A stretch of 64,000 bases of DNA from assembly GCF_000379905.1 (NCBI RefSeq), contig NZ_KB904058.1, positions 62,193-126,192 of the forward strand. Reading direction: 5' to 3'. The notes under the pieces were generated by a model that was given only the letters and a program-made list of their open reading frames with translations, did not search any database and had not been told where the DNA came from. The position numbers were made by a program, and so were the translations under genes. Positions 50,596-60,161 of the stretch are shown piece by piece (positions within the stretch are counted from its first letter, which is position 1; each line of letters begins with the position of its first letter). This DNA comes from Rodentibacter pneumotropicus DSM 21403. GTDB lineage: Bacteria; Pseudomonadota; Gammaproteobacteria; Enterobacterales; Pasteurellaceae.

Positions 50596-50799
50596 TTATT
50601 TGCCCACTTGACTACCGATTAAACCGCCTAATGCGGCTCCACCCAATGTCGTTGCGGTATTACCTTTAATCATATAACCGGCAGCACCGCCCAATGCAGC
50701 ACCGACAGCCGTATTTTTTTGAGTGCGGTTCATATTACTGCAAGCAGTTAATGCAATAAGCGTCATACCAATAACCAATGATTTTGTTATTAATTTCAT
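50596..50799 (-). CDS. Glycine-zipper lipoprotein, OsmB/SlyB-like
   Basis: A 67-residue lipoprotein: MKLITKSLVIGMTLIALTAC gives a lipobox LTAC with Cys20, followed by a glycine-zipper repeat (GAALGGAAGYMI, GGAALGGLIGSQVG). The start was set at the ATG behind GGAGAG; 15 upstream codons were dropped. Such proteins sit in the outer membrane and are often stress-induced. The exact family member cannot be told. Confidence 0.82.
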   Translation of the reverse strand: MKLITKSLVIGMTLIALTACSNMNRTQKNTAVGAALGGAAGYMIKGNTATTLGGAALGGLIGSQVGK

Positions 50800-50916
50800 A
50801 AAATCTCTCCGTATAAAATTAAAAACTATCCATCGTGATAGCACCTTATAAGACTAATATCACTGAATAAAAGTTCATTTTAAGAAAAGAATCTTACATC
50901 ATAGCTAACGATTTCT

Positions 50917-51225
50917 TTACTCTAAAATTTTAGTGATCACTTTTAAATATTCGATAGCAAGGCCTCGTTGCTCTGCACTGGCATTATAGACAAGATCTTC
51001 TGAAAGCACACCACAAGGCTGGGTTTTCGGGATCTCGCCTTGTTCATAAGCTTCAAAATCTTCTCGCCAATCACCTTCAAAATAATAATTCTCCAAACGT
51101 TTCATCTTAGGTAAAAAGGCTTGCCATTTTTCAAGAAGAGTCTCGACCTCTCCTAAAAATTCATTGGCTTCATTCAGAATACTTTCCATTTCGGCTAATT
51201 TCGCTAAACGTGATTGAGATAACAT
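50917..51225 (-). CDS. DUF4298 family protein
   Basis: 102 residues, mainly coiled-coil-like helix (LAEMESILNEANEFLGEVETLLEKW), then LENYYFEGDWREDFEAYEQGEIP and GVLSEDLVYN, typical of DUF4298. The function is unknown. It is a lone gene between gnd and the glycine-zipper gene. Cytosolic; no signal or membrane helix. Confidence 0.8.
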   Translation of the reverse strand: MLSQSRLAKLAEMESILNEANEFLGEVETLLEKWQAFLPKMKRLENYYFEGDWREDFEAYEQGEIPKTQPCGVLSEDLVYNASAEQRGLAIEYLKVITKILE

Positions 51226-51251
51226 TTTCCCTCCAAAATCATGTAAAAAGT

Positions 51252-51278
51252 GACCGCACTTTCTTAAAGCGCGGTGTC
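51252..51278 (-). terminator. Imperfect hairpin after gnd
   Basis: GACCGCACTTT and AAAGCGCGGTGTC can pair with one mismatch and a two-base bulge, using an uptake signal as one arm. Weak evidence for termination. Confidence 0.4.
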
Positions 51279-51302
51279 TAATAGTATCCCGTATTTTACA
51301 AA

Positions 51303-52757
51303 TTACACATCATAGGTTGTAGAGGCTGTGTTACCGCCGCGTCCTGTCCAATTGGTGTGGAAAAACTCACCACGTGGTTTGTCAGTGCGTTCGTAAGTAT
51401 GCGCACCAAAATAATCCCGTTGAGCTTGTAATAAATTAGCCGGCAAACGGGCTGAGGTGTAACCGTCTAAGAAGGTGATCGCCGATGCCATACATGGCAT
51501 TGGAATCCCCACCTCAATAGATTTTGCCACCACTTTGCGCCAGTCGCTCATTGCGTTTTCTAAAATGCCTTTGAAATAAGCGTCTGAACCTAAGAAAATC
51601 AAATCAGGATTGGCTTCATAAGCATCACGGATATTGCCCAAGAAACGGCTGCGGATAATACAACCTTCACGCCATAACAAAGCAGTGTTGCCGTAATTAA
51701 TATTCCAATTAAAGTTTTCTGAGGCTTCTCGAATTAACATAAAACCTTGTGCGTAAGAAATTATTTTGGATGCCAATAATGCTTTGCGCACCGCTTCAAT
51801 CCAAACTTTTTTATCGCCCTCTACTTTTTCGATGGTTTTGTTGAACAGTTTACTTGCCGCCACACGTTGATCTTTAAAGGCGGAGACACAACGGGCAAAA
51901 ACAGATTCTGTAATTAAAGTTAATGGAATACCGAAATCAAGGGCATTGATTCCTGTCCATTTCCCTGTCCCTTTTTGCCCTGCGGTATCTAAAATTTTAT
52001 CCACTAAACGCGTACCGTCAGTATCTTTATAGCCTAAAATATCCGCGGTGATGTCAATTAAATAACTATCTAATTCGGTCTTACGCCAATCATTGAAGGT
52101 GGCTTCCAATTCATCATCGGATAATCCCACACCTTCTTTTAAAAATTGATAGGCTTCACAAATCAGTTGCATATCGCCGTATTCAATGCCGTTATGCACC
52201 ATTTTGACAAAATGACCCGCGCCATCTTTCCCCACCCAATCACAGCAAGGTTCACCTTGTTCTGTTTTAGCCGCAATACCTTGTAAAATCGGTTGCACGA
52301 ATTGCCATGCTTCTTCGTTACCACCCGGCATAATGGAAGGTCCGTGACGTGCACCCTCTTCGCCGCCCGACACACCCGTACCAATGAAACGGATCCCTTT
52401 TTCACGCAAGGCTTCTACACGACGATTTGTATCCGGATAGTTGGAGTTGCCCCCATCAATAATAATATCGCCTTCTTCCAAGTGTGGTAATAATGCATCA
52501 ATAAATTGATCCACCACCTCGCCCGCACGAACCATTAACATCACCTTGCGCGGTTTTTCCAATTTAGAGGCTAAATCTTCTAAGGAATACGCACCGATAA
52601 TGCTTGTACCTTTCGCCGCCCCTTGTAAAAACTCATCCACTTTTGAAGTAGTGCGGTTATACGCCACCACTTTAAACCCGTGGTCATTCATATTTAAAAT
52701 GAGGTTCTGCCCCATTACGGCGAGTCCAATAACGCCGATATCGCCTTTTTGTGACAT
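51303..52757 (-). CDS. gnd: 6-phosphogluconate dehydrogenase
   Basis: 484 residues: NADP-binding GVIGLAVMGQNLILNMNDHG, VSGGEEGARHGPSIMPGG, and catalytic KMVHNGIEYGDMQL. It oxidises 6-phosphogluconate to ribulose 5-phosphate with NADPH. It is downstream of the zwf-pgl unit, separated by a HEPN/MNT pair and a broken gene. Confidence 0.99.
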   Translation of the reverse strand: MSQKGDIGVIGLAVMGQNLILNMNDHGFKVVAYNRTTSKVDEFLQGAAKGTSIIGAYSLEDLASKLEKPRKVMLMVRAGEVVDQFIDALLPHLEEGDIIIDGGNSNYPDTNRRVEALREKGIRFIGTGVSGGEEGARHGPSIMPGGNEEAWQFVQPILQGIAAKTEQGEPCCDWVGKDGAGHFVKMVHNGIEYGDMQLICEAYQFLKEGVGLSDDELEATFNDWRKTELDSYLIDITADILGYKDTDGTRLVDKILDTAGQKGTGKWTGINALDFGIPLTLITESVFARCVSAFKDQRVAASKLFNKTIEKVEGDKKVWIEAVRKALLASKIISYAQGFMLIREASENFNWNINYGNTALLWREGCIIRSRFLGNIRDAYEANPDLIFLGSDAYFKGILENAMSDWRKVVAKSIEVGIPMPCMASAITFLDGYTSARLPANLLQAQRDYFGAHTYERTDKPRGEFFHTNWTGRGGNTASTTYDV

Positions 52758-52890
52758 TTTTTTCTCCTGTTGGTGGAGTGCAATTTTTGCACTAAGTTTT
52801 GAATACTTTGGTAGAATGTATGAATTGAGATAATTTACACATAGAGGTAAAACTTATCGTGCTTGAAATAAGTTTCACACACTCTATGAA

Positions 52891-53301
52891 CTATTCAACT
52901 TGAATCACCTCTACAGACTCTCTAGTTTCTAAGTTAATAATTTGATTACCATCACCTGTTATAATTACCTCATCAAATTCATTCCATAGAGATGATATTA
53001 AATCATCATATACTTTATATATTGAGCCATCATCAAGTATTAAATATTCACCATTTACATTTTTCTCAATATAATATTTATCTATATCCTTTCTAAAGGA
53101 ACATAGATTTTTTCTACAAAACTCTATTAGTTATTTATTTGATTCTTTTAGCTTTTTCTTGATTCCTCTAACCTTTTTAATGCATTATCCGTCATATTTC
53201 TAAAACCTCGACCAGCGTATATGGATTGACTAGAAGTAGCTATAGCTATTGTGCATAAAAAATAGCATTAAAAATGATAATATACTTATATAATTTTTCA
53301 T
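52891..53301 (-). pseudogene. AT-rich broken gene of unknown function
   Basis: The first codons read as a signal peptide (MKNYISILSFLMLFF). In the next frame after a T6 run it goes on as AIATSSQSIYAGRGFRNMT...KRLEESRK, then returns to the first frame at an A5 run (KKLKESNK), meets an in-frame TAA, and continues open to a TAG (IDKYYIEKNVNGEYLILDDG, FDEVIITGDGNQIIN). Total about 137 codons. It is far richer in AT than its neighbours, which suggests transfer. No family recognised. The rest of 52758-53359 shows nothing clear. Confidence 0.6.
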
Positions 53302-53359
53302 ATTTCCCCAAATAAAATTTGATTAAATAATATGCATAATCTATTATAGAACTCTATCT

Positions 53360-53665
53360 TTATTCCGAAACGACCACATACTTTTGAGAGATAATTTCTC
53401 GAAATGTTTCGGAAATCGTCGCCCAATCCAGCAAATCAACTTTATAGGGGAGACCACTTTCACTAAAGGCTTCCTCCACTTCGGCGAATAGCAGTAATGA
53501 AAGCGGTTGTTCGCTCATGACCACTAAATCCAAATCCGAAAATTTGCGAGCGGTGCCTTTCACTCTAGAACCAAATGCCCGCACTTCGTAGCCAGCCAAG
53601 TGAGTTCGTAAAATATCTTGTACAATAGCAAGATGTTTGGGTTCTATATCAAAAACTTTGTCCAT
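53360..53665 (-). CDS. mntA: MNT-domain nucleotidyltransferase antitoxin
   Basis: 101 residues with the exact MntA motif GSX10DXD: G32-S33, then D44-L-D46 (GSRVKGTARKFSDLDL), and a third acidic strand VDLLDW. Relatives (HI0073 type) add AMP to the HEPN partner and so neutralise it. It overlaps the 3' end of the partner by 17 bases. The gene is named on motif and context; activity is not shown. Confidence 0.88.
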   Translation of the reverse strand: MDKVFDIEPKHLAIVQDILRTHLAGYEVRAFGSRVKGTARKFSDLDLVVMSEQPLSLLLFAEVEEAFSESGLPYKVDLLDWATISETFREIISQKYVVVSE

Positions 53666-54062
53666 TTTGACCGCTCTTTAATTTTTTTTGAAGATGTTTC
53701 GCTTCACTTAAAAATTTAGGAATCCCTTGCACCACCAGAATTGCAGTATCTTCATCGTAAGTATGGCTCGTTCGGCTACGCATTTCACGATACTGTTTCC
53801 AATCTAACCATTCGCCTTGCAATAATCCATATTCATTGCCTGTACGAATAAGATCCTGAAAGCTTATACCATCATAAAGTTCCGGATTGGGTGAAACAGC
53901 AATTAAATAACGCTTTAACATTTTATGACTGAGTTCATAGGTAAATTCAAATCGCTGAATTAAACCATCACGAATTTGAACATCACTGATATCTTGTTGA
54001 TAACGATTTAACCCTTCCTCTAAACGGAAAATCGCTTTTTCCAATGGTGTAAAATCGAGCAT
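53649..54062 (-). CDS. hepT: HEPN-domain toxin of HepT type (HI0074-like)
   Basis: 137 residues, all-helical. It carries the exact RX4HXY motif: R95, H100, Y102 (RSRTSHTY). In HepT the Arg and His make the ribonuclease site and the Tyr is the AMP acceptor. The start MLDFTPLEKAIF has GGGGAAA 7 bases before it; a start 13 codons earlier would overlap the preceding gene. It was first described in Haemophilus as a nucleotidyltransferase substrate-binding protein (HI0074). Confidence 0.87.
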   Translation of the reverse strand: MLDFTPLEKAIFRLEEGLNRYQQDISDVQIRDGLIQRFEFTYELSHKMLKRYLIAVSPNPELYDGISFQDLIRTGNEYGLLQGEWLDWKQYREMRSRTSHTYDEDTAILVVQGIPKFLSEAKHLQKKLKSGQNGQSF

Positions 54063-54084
54063 GATTATTTTTCCCCATAGAGCA

Positions 54085-54447
54085 TTAATTTTGATAAGCA
54101 ATTTGTAAGATAATCGCCAACACCGCCGGTAATCCCTGTTTCACCAAAATGCCTTTATTTGCTGTGGTTGCACCAAAAATTGCGGCGATAATCACACAGG
54201 TTAGAAAGAAATAAATCACAGGCATTTGCTGAATGGCATAACCGAAAATAATCCCAGCTGCCAGAAATCCGTTATACAACCCCAGATTAGCAAACATCAC
54301 CTTCACTTTCTGTTGGGCGATAAAGTCATCGATTAAGCCAAAAATACGTTTGGCGCTTTTTCCTTCAATAGCGAACATTTCTAAATAGAGAATATAGAAA
54401 TGTTCAAGTGCAACAAGTGCGGTCAAAATATGGGCTAAAATTTCCAC
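54085..54447 (-). CDS. DUF1304 membrane protein
   Basis: 120 residues, four membrane helices, with ALVALEHFYILYLEMFAIEG and NLGLYNGFLAAG as in DUF1304. The family is small and uncharacterised. Its ATG overlaps the pgl stop (TAATG), so it is co-translated with pgl. Function unknown. Confidence 0.85.
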   Translation of the reverse strand: MEILAHILTALVALEHFYILYLEMFAIEGKSAKRIFGLIDDFIAQQKVKVMFANLGLYNGFLAAGIIFGYAIQQMPVIYFFLTCVIIAAIFGATTANKGILVKQGLPAVLAIILQIAYQN

Positions 54448-55145
54448 TATAACAATGCCGCCGCCGACTTATCCAAATACCACTCCGTTACACCATTTTT
54501 GGCTTTAATTTTAGCTGCCGGATAAGGTAGATTTTCAGTCGGTGTTGTTTGGATTTCTTTTAAAATTTCCGCTTTTCCTTCGCCTGTAACAAGATAAGTA
54601 ATGCGTTTTGCCTGCTCAATTAATTTTGCGCTTTTAGAAATACGGATTTGTCCGCTTTCTGGATGTTTTGCAATAACTGCAAGGTTTTCATCATCAAAAT
54701 TGGTTTGATATGGAAATAACGAAGCCGTATGCCCGTCCGCGCCCATGCCTAAAATAATCCAGTCAAAAACGCCGTCAGGAATGACCGCACTTAGTTCTTC
54801 TTGAAAACGTTCCAGCTCAAAGTGCGGTTCATTTTCACCACGAATTCGGTGAATATTCTCAGTGGGAATTTGAATATGATCGAATAATAATTTTTGCACT
54901 TCGCCATAATTACTTTCAGGAGATTGTGACGAAACCATTCGCTCATCCCCCCACCAGAAATGCAGATTTTCCCAATGAATTTCCGTATTGTAAGGCGCTT
55001 CAGCTAAAGTTTTAAATAATAATTTTGGCGTGCTTCCGCCTGATAATGAAATATGAATCGGGCGTTGTTGTTCACTATATATTTTTAATTCTTGTGCAAT
55101 TTTTTCAACCGCTTGTTGGGCTGTATCAAAGATTATTGTGTTCAT
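54447..55145 (-). CDS. pgl: 6-phosphogluconolactonase, DevB type
   Basis: 232 residues: SLSGGSTPKLLFKTL, WWGDERMVSSQSPESNYG and GMGADGHTASLFP, the DevB signature. It opens 6-phosphogluconolactone between zwf and gnd. The ATG is 3 bases after the zwf stop; the reading frame extends one codon upstream through TTG, which was not used. Confidence 0.95.
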   Translation of the reverse strand: MNTIIFDTAQQAVEKIAQELKIYSEQQRPIHISLSGGSTPKLLFKTLAEAPYNTEIHWENLHFWWGDERMVSSQSPESNYGEVQKLLFDHIQIPTENIHRIRGENEPHFELERFQEELSAVIPDGVFDWIILGMGADGHTASLFPYQTNFDDENLAVIAKHPESGQIRISKSAKLIEQAKRITYLVTGEGKAEILKEIQTTPTENLPYPAAKIKAKNGVTEWYLDKSAAALL

Positions 55146-55148
55146 CAA

Positions 55149-56633
55149 TTATACCTTTTTCTTCATCAATCCACTCGGTTTACGCCATACTTTGCCTTGT
55201 CTGGCAATGAGTTTATCCGCCGCCACCGGTCCCCAAGTACCGGCTTCATAATCATGGATTCGTCCGCCGTTGGCTTTGTAATCCAAAATAGGTTGAACGA
55301 ATTTCCATGCAGCATGAACGGCATCCGTACGGGCGAATAGGGTTGCATCACCTTTCATCGCATCCAGCAATAAACGTTCATAAGCGGTCAGTACTTGTGC
55401 TCCGGCAAGATCCGCATAGCGGAAATCCATTGATACTTCTTTGGCTTCAAAGCCTGCTCCCGGTTTTTTCAAACCAAAACGCATTGAAATACCTTCATCC
55501 GGTTGAATACGGATAATGAGTTTATTTTCCGGCGCATTTTGGCTAAATACAGGATGTGGCGTGGTTTTAAAGTGAATCACAATTTCTGTCACACGAGCAG
55601 GTAAACGTTTACCGGTACGTACATAGAAAGGTACACCTGCCCAACGCCAGTTTTCGATCTCACAACGCAACGCAATATAGGTTTCAGTGTGTGAATCTGC
55701 CGGCACGCCTTTTTCTTCCAAATATCCCTTCACCATTTTGCCGTTCACTTCACCTGCGACATATTGACCAAGCACTAAACTATGCTCCACATCCTCTTGC
55801 GTGAGCGGGCGTAAACAGTGCATCACTTTTGCTACTTCATCACGCATTGAGTCCGCGTTAATGATTGCGGGCGGTTCCATTGCCACCATTGCAAGCACTT
55901 GTAATAAGTGATTTTGGAACATATCCCGCATTGCACCGGATCCGTCATAATAGCCGCCACGCTCTTCAACGCCAATGGATTCAGCACCGGTGATTTCAAC
56001 ATAATCAATAAAATTACGATTCCAAAGCGGTTCAAACCAGCCATTGGAAAAACGCAACACGAGTAAGTTTTGCACGGTTTCTTTACCAAGATAATGATCA
56101 ATACGGTAGATTTGATGTTCTTCAAAGAAACGGTGAATTTGCACATCCAACACTTGCGCCGTTTTTTCATCGTAACCAAAAGGCTTTTCTACAATAATAC
56201 GTTTCCAACCGTATTCTTCCGTATTCAAACCATGTGCCGCCAAGCATTCGGGAATCACACCATAAAGACTTGGTGGGGTGGACATATAATAGAGTGTATT
56301 GCCACAGGTCTGATATTTATCGTGTAATTCGTCCAAACGAGGCACTAATTTGCCATAGTCTGCGGCATCTGCCGTATTCACAGATTGGTAATAAAGATGA
56401 TGGCAAAATTCATCAAGGGTTTCAGGTGTGGTATCTTCATTATTGATTAAAGCTTCACGCATTTTCGTACGGAAAGTTTCATCATTAAGCTCCGAACGCG
56501 CAACGCCAAGCACAGAGAAGTTCCCGCCTAATCGTCCGATTTTGAAAAGATTATAAAGTGCCGGAATAAGTTTTCGGTGGGTTAAATCACCGGATGCGCC
56601 AAAAATGACGATACAGCTGTTCTCAGTTTGCAT
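55149..56633 (-). CDS. zwf: Glucose-6-phosphate 1-dehydrogenase
   Basis: 494 residues with the NADP site [19 protein letters not shown] and active-site RIDHYLGKE. It starts the oxidative pentose phosphate pathway. It leads a leftward run zwf-pgl-DUF1304-hepT-mntA. Upstream is cysQ after 68 bases. Confidence 0.99.
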   Translation of the reverse strand: MQTENSCIVIFGASGDLTHRKLIPALYNLFKIGRLGGNFSVLGVARSELNDETFRTKMREALINNEDTTPETLDEFCHHLYYQSVNTADAADYGKLVPRLDELHDKYQTCGNTLYYMSTPPSLYGVIPECLAAHGLNTEEYGWKRIIVEKPFGYDEKTAQVLDVQIHRFFEEHQIYRIDHYLGKETVQNLLVLRFSNGWFEPLWNRNFIDYVEITGAESIGVEERGGYYDGSGAMRDMFQNHLLQVLAMVAMEPPAIINADSMRDEVAKVMHCLRPLTQEDVEHSLVLGQYVAGEVNGKMVKGYLEEKGVPADSHTETYIALRCEIENWRWAGVPFYVRTGKRLPARVTEIVIHFKTTPHPVFSQNAPENKLIIRIQPDEGISMRFGLKKPGAGFEAKEVSMDFRYADLAGAQVLTAYERLLLDAMKGDATLFARTDAVHAAWKFVQPILDYKANGGRIHDYEAGTWGPVAADKLIARQGKVWRKPSGLMKKKV

Positions 56634-56701
56634 AATTATCCTTATAAAAAATACCGAGTGAAATGATGGGCTATTCTAACGAAAATTCCCCCTCTAACCA
56701 A

Positions 56702-57526
56702 TCAATTAAATTGAAAGACAGATGCCCAATTAACAGATTTATCCGCCACCATCACAAAAGGGGGATTAATCAGTATTTCACGTCGGTTGTATGTCAATGG
56801 TGCAAATTTCGGATCGAAAATTTGCCCGTTGGTTTCCCCCAATAACACCTCTGCTGCTGCCGTATCCCATTCTCCGGTTTGCCCAAGACGAACATAGCAA
56901 TCCACAATGCCCTCCGCCACTAAACCGCTTTTCAAACTACTGGAACCCATCACAACAAATTCACAAGGAAAATCTTTCGGCAAAATTGACCGCACTTTTT
57001 CCTGAGCTTCTCTCGCGCCCACTGCAATACGCAATGGGAAATCAGAAAAAGTGCGGTTAAGATTTACGCTGTTTGTAGCCAGTTTTTTTACTTGATCGCC
57101 TTGTTTTTTAAACGCACCAAAACCTTCCATCGCATAATAAGTGAAGGATAAAATCGGCGCATGGATAATACTTAACACGGGTTTATTTTTACGGATGAGG
57201 GTAATTAAAACGGAAAATTGATCGGTGCGATTAATAAATTGTTGCGTACCGTCAAGGGGATCGATTAACCAATATTCTTTCCATTTTTGGCGTTCCTCAA
57301 AAGGAAGATGACAATTTTCTTCTGACAAAACCGGTATTTGAGGAAAAAGTGCGGTCAGTTTTTCAGTTAAAAATTGGCTGATGAAAAGATCCGCTTCTGT
57401 GACCGGCGTATTATCTTCTTTCATTTGTATATCAATATGCTGTTGATAAAAATCTTGTAGATAATTACCGGCTTGGTAAGCAATCGGTAGAATTTGATTG
57501 AGTAAATGTTCATTGAGTAGCAACAT
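56702..57526 (-). CDS. cysQ: 3'(2'),5'-bisphosphate nucleotidase CysQ
   Basis: 274 residues of the inositol monophosphatase superfamily: VLSEENCHLPFEERQKW, WLIDPLDGTQQFINR and EWDTAAAEVLLGE hold the metal ligands. CysQ removes the 3'-phosphate from PAP left over from sulfate assimilation. It follows the membrane protein gene by 22 bases. Confidence 0.95.
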   Translation of the reverse strand: MLLLNEHLLNQILPIAYQAGNYLQDFYQQHIDIQMKEDNTPVTEADLFISQFLTEKLTALFPQIPVLSEENCHLPFEERQKWKEYWLIDPLDGTQQFINRTDQFSVLITLIRKNKPVLSIIHAPILSFTYYAMEGFGAFKKQGDQVKKLATNSVNLNRTFSDFPLRIAVGAREAQEKVRSILPKDFPCEFVVMGSSSLKSGLVAEGIVDCYVRLGQTGEWDTAAAEVLLGETNGQIFDPKFAPLTYNRREILINPPFVMVADKSVNWASVFQFN

Positions 57527-57548
57527 AAAATCTCCCTACAATATTTTT

Positions 57549-57962
57549 TCATAATGATTTTGTTTTCGGCAACAGCCATGGCAACACAAATAGGGTATAA
57601 AAGACCATACAGCAAGCACTTAGTATCCCTAATGTTAAACCGCCTTCAGTAAGCCATTGCCAAAATGAAGCGTCCTGTTTACCCATAAACAATAAATAGA
57701 AATAGGACGCGACATTACAATAAAAAAAGCTAATCAATGATGAGCATAATACGATGGCTGCAATATTATGACGAATATAACGAAATCTCGCGGCAACCAA
57801 GGCAATTAAAAAAGCAGGGATTGTGGTGAGAAAAAATGCCACCATAAGATAGCGAGTAAAAGGGGTCGGTTCAAAATCCCAATTCAAAAACCAAAATAGT
57901 GCGGTCACTAATCCTTGTAAAATGAGAGGAAATAAAATTAATGCTTTGAGATAAGGTTTCAT
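57549..57962 (-). CDS. Unknown four-helix membrane protein
   Basis: 137 residues with about four hydrophobic helices (LILFPLILQGLVTALFWFL, YLMVAFFLTTIPAFLIALVA, IAAIVLCSSLISFFYC, LGILSACCMVFYTLFVLPW). No family recognised. It lies between the OPT transporter gene (52 bases upstream) and cysQ, all in one direction. Possibly an accessory of either, but nothing in its sequence says so. Confidence 0.7.
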   Translation of the reverse strand: MKPYLKALILFPLILQGLVTALFWFLNWDFEPTPFTRYLMVAFFLTTIPAFLIALVAARFRYIRHNIAAIVLCSSLISFFYCNVASYFYLLFMGKQDASFWQWLTEGGLTLGILSACCMVFYTLFVLPWLLPKTKSL

Positions 57963-58013
57963 AAAAAAATAGACTATCGGGAAAGATAGCCTATTTTAAA
58001 GGAATTTTAGGGA

Positions 58014-60014
58014 TTAATCAGATTTTTTCGCACGTAATACACGGGAAGCAAAAATAATGATTCCGGCAATAAATACGGTTAAACCTAATATTTCACCAAT
58101 GCCGTCCCAATTTTCAAGGTTAAGCGCCAGTGGTGCTTCAGAACCACCGGATGTGACAGAAGCTGCAATAATGAAGGCGAGAATCACCCCCATGAGGCTT
58201 TCACCGACAATCAAGCCTGCCGAAAAAAGCGTACCGAAACGTTCTGCTTTAGCCGAGGCTTGTTTATCGCCGGTTCGTGCCGCATAGTTTGCAATATGGC
58301 GGTTAATGAACCATGCTAAAAATGCCCCAACGACAACCGGTGTATTAATAGATGGTGGTAAATAAATACCAATTCCCACCGCTAATACCGGCAATGCGAA
58401 GGCTTTATTACTCACTTTTTTCAAAAATTCATCAATAATAATTAACACAGCCCCTAAGCCCACACCAGTTAAAATGTACGTCCATTCTAATTGGTTAGTA
58501 AAAATACCTTGTGAGATAGTCGTCATAATCGTGGCTTGCGGTGCGGAAAGTGCTTGAGTCGGATCCATATCCGGACGTGGCAACGCTCCGGTAAAGCCAT
58601 AAGCGTGATACAAAATTTCCAATACCGGAGCAATCACCAGTGCGCCGACAAAGCAACCGATAATCAATGCCACTTGCTGACGCCACGGCGTGGCTTCAAC
58701 TAACAGACCGGTTTTTAAATCTTGTAAGTTATCGTTGGAAATCGTCGCGGTAGTTAGCACGATAGAGGCTGTAAAGAGCGTAAGTGCGGTTAAAAATTTC
58801 TGACCATCTGTGGTTTCAAATAAACCCGTAGCATTACCGATAGAAACCAATACGAGAGAAATCACAATCACCGAAATAATCCCGATACCGGAAATTGGGC
58901 TTGATGATGCCCCTACTAATCCAGCCATATAACCGGAAGCCGCAGCCACAAAAAAGCCAATAAATACAGCCAAGAAGGTACAAACCACCACTAATAAAAT
59001 AGAAAGTTCCGGTGAAATAGGTGCGACTGCAATAAAGTGATGTAATGAAATCACGATCAATGCAACGGTTGCAATGAGGATATAAATCATCGTTTTTGGT
59101 GAAAGATCGATATCAATGCGATCATCAGATTCTGATTGGCCCCTTTTCAACATACGGAATGAATGTATCATACCTTCTACCATCGGTTTCATTAAAACCA
59201 GTAATGTCCAAATTGCGGCAATACCGATCGTCCCCACTCCAATAAAGCGAACCTTGGTTTTCCATGTCCTCATGGCAAAGTCGATTAACCCCATATCTGT
59301 CGGCATATCACCGGACACAGTAAAGAACGGAACGGCGACACCCCAAGTCAGCACTAAGCCGACTAACATAGCAATACCTCCAACAATACCGATCAAATAA
59401 CCTGCACCTAATAATGCCAGAGAGAACCCCATTGGTAATTGGAAAGCGGCTTTACCGGTTTGAATCCAGGCGCTTGCCCCATCCGCCATTACACGTAAGC
59501 CATTGGTTAAAAATGCTACAACACCAGCTAACACGCCACCATAAGCAATGTCTTTTACACCGGTATCACCTTTGTCATGATTTCCCACCTTTAAAATTTC
59601 GGCAGCGGCGACGCCTTCCGGATAAGGTAAATCACTATTCACTACCATCACTCGGCGTAGCGGAATCGTAAACAATACACCTAATGTTCCGCCGGAAGCA
59701 CAAATTAACATGGTTTGCCAAAATGGAAAATCGTTCCAGTAACCCATCATTAACAAACCCGGTAAAACGAAAATAACGGAAGATAAAGTGCCGGCAGCAG
59801 AAGCCTGAGTTTGCACCATATTATTTTCCAAAATACTGGAATCTTTAAAGAATTTTAACACTGCCATGGAAATAACAGCGGCAGGAATGGAAGAAGCAAA
59901 AGTCATTCCGACTTTTAATCCCAAATAGACGTTAGACGCGGTGAAAATCACCGTAATTAACGCCCCGAGAATAATCCCACGAAACGTGAGTTCTTTTAAA
60001 TTTGAATGAGGCAT
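58014..60014 (-). CDS. OPT-family oligopeptide transporter
   Basis: 666 residues, about 16 membrane helices, with NVYLGLKVGMTFASSIPAAVISM and the NTNG-less bacterial OPT pattern. OPT proteins take up small peptides or metal-chelate peptides with protons. Haemophilus influenzae has a relative beside cysQ (HI0561, from memory). The 146 bases upstream are AT-rich; no box stood out. Substrate unknown. Confidence 0.88.
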   Translation of the reverse strand: MPHSNLKELTFRGIILGALITVIFTASNVYLGLKVGMTFASSIPAAVISMAVLKFFKDSSILENNMVQTQASAAGTLSSVIFVLPGLLMMGYWNDFPFWQTMLICASGGTLGVLFTIPLRRVMVVNSDLPYPEGVAAAEILKVGNHDKGDTGVKDIAYGGVLAGVVAFLTNGLRVMADGASAWIQTGKAAFQLPMGFSLALLGAGYLIGIVGGIAMLVGLVLTWGVAVPFFTVSGDMPTDMGLIDFAMRTWKTKVRFIGVGTIGIAAIWTLLVLMKPMVEGMIHSFRMLKRGQSESDDRIDIDLSPKTMIYILIATVALIVISLHHFIAVAPISPELSILLVVVCTFLAVFIGFFVAAASGYMAGLVGASSSPISGIGIISVIVISLVLVSIGNATGLFETTDGQKFLTALTLFTASIVLTTATISNDNLQDLKTGLLVEATPWRQQVALIIGCFVGALVIAPVLEILYHAYGFTGALPRPDMDPTQALSAPQATIMTTISQGIFTNQLEWTYILTGVGLGAVLIIIDEFLKKVSNKAFALPVLAVGIGIYLPPSINTPVVVGAFLAWFINRHIANYAARTGDKQASAKAERFGTLFSAGLIVGESLMGVILAFIIAASVTSGGSEAPLALNLENWDGIGEILGLTVFIAGIIIFASRVLRAKKSD

Positions 60015-60161
60015 AATTTTTCCCTAGGTTAAATAAAAAGCTCTTCACTTTCCCAAGAAACGGCAAAAAACTCAAGAATTATTTAAATATTTATGCAATT
60101 AAATTAAAAAATATTTAATAAATACTCTCTTTATTAGAAAAATTATTAATATCTCATTATC

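Noticed and set aside
55166-56446. Several plus- and minus-strand frames inside zwf
   Set aside because: All are shadows of the 494-residue zwf frame.
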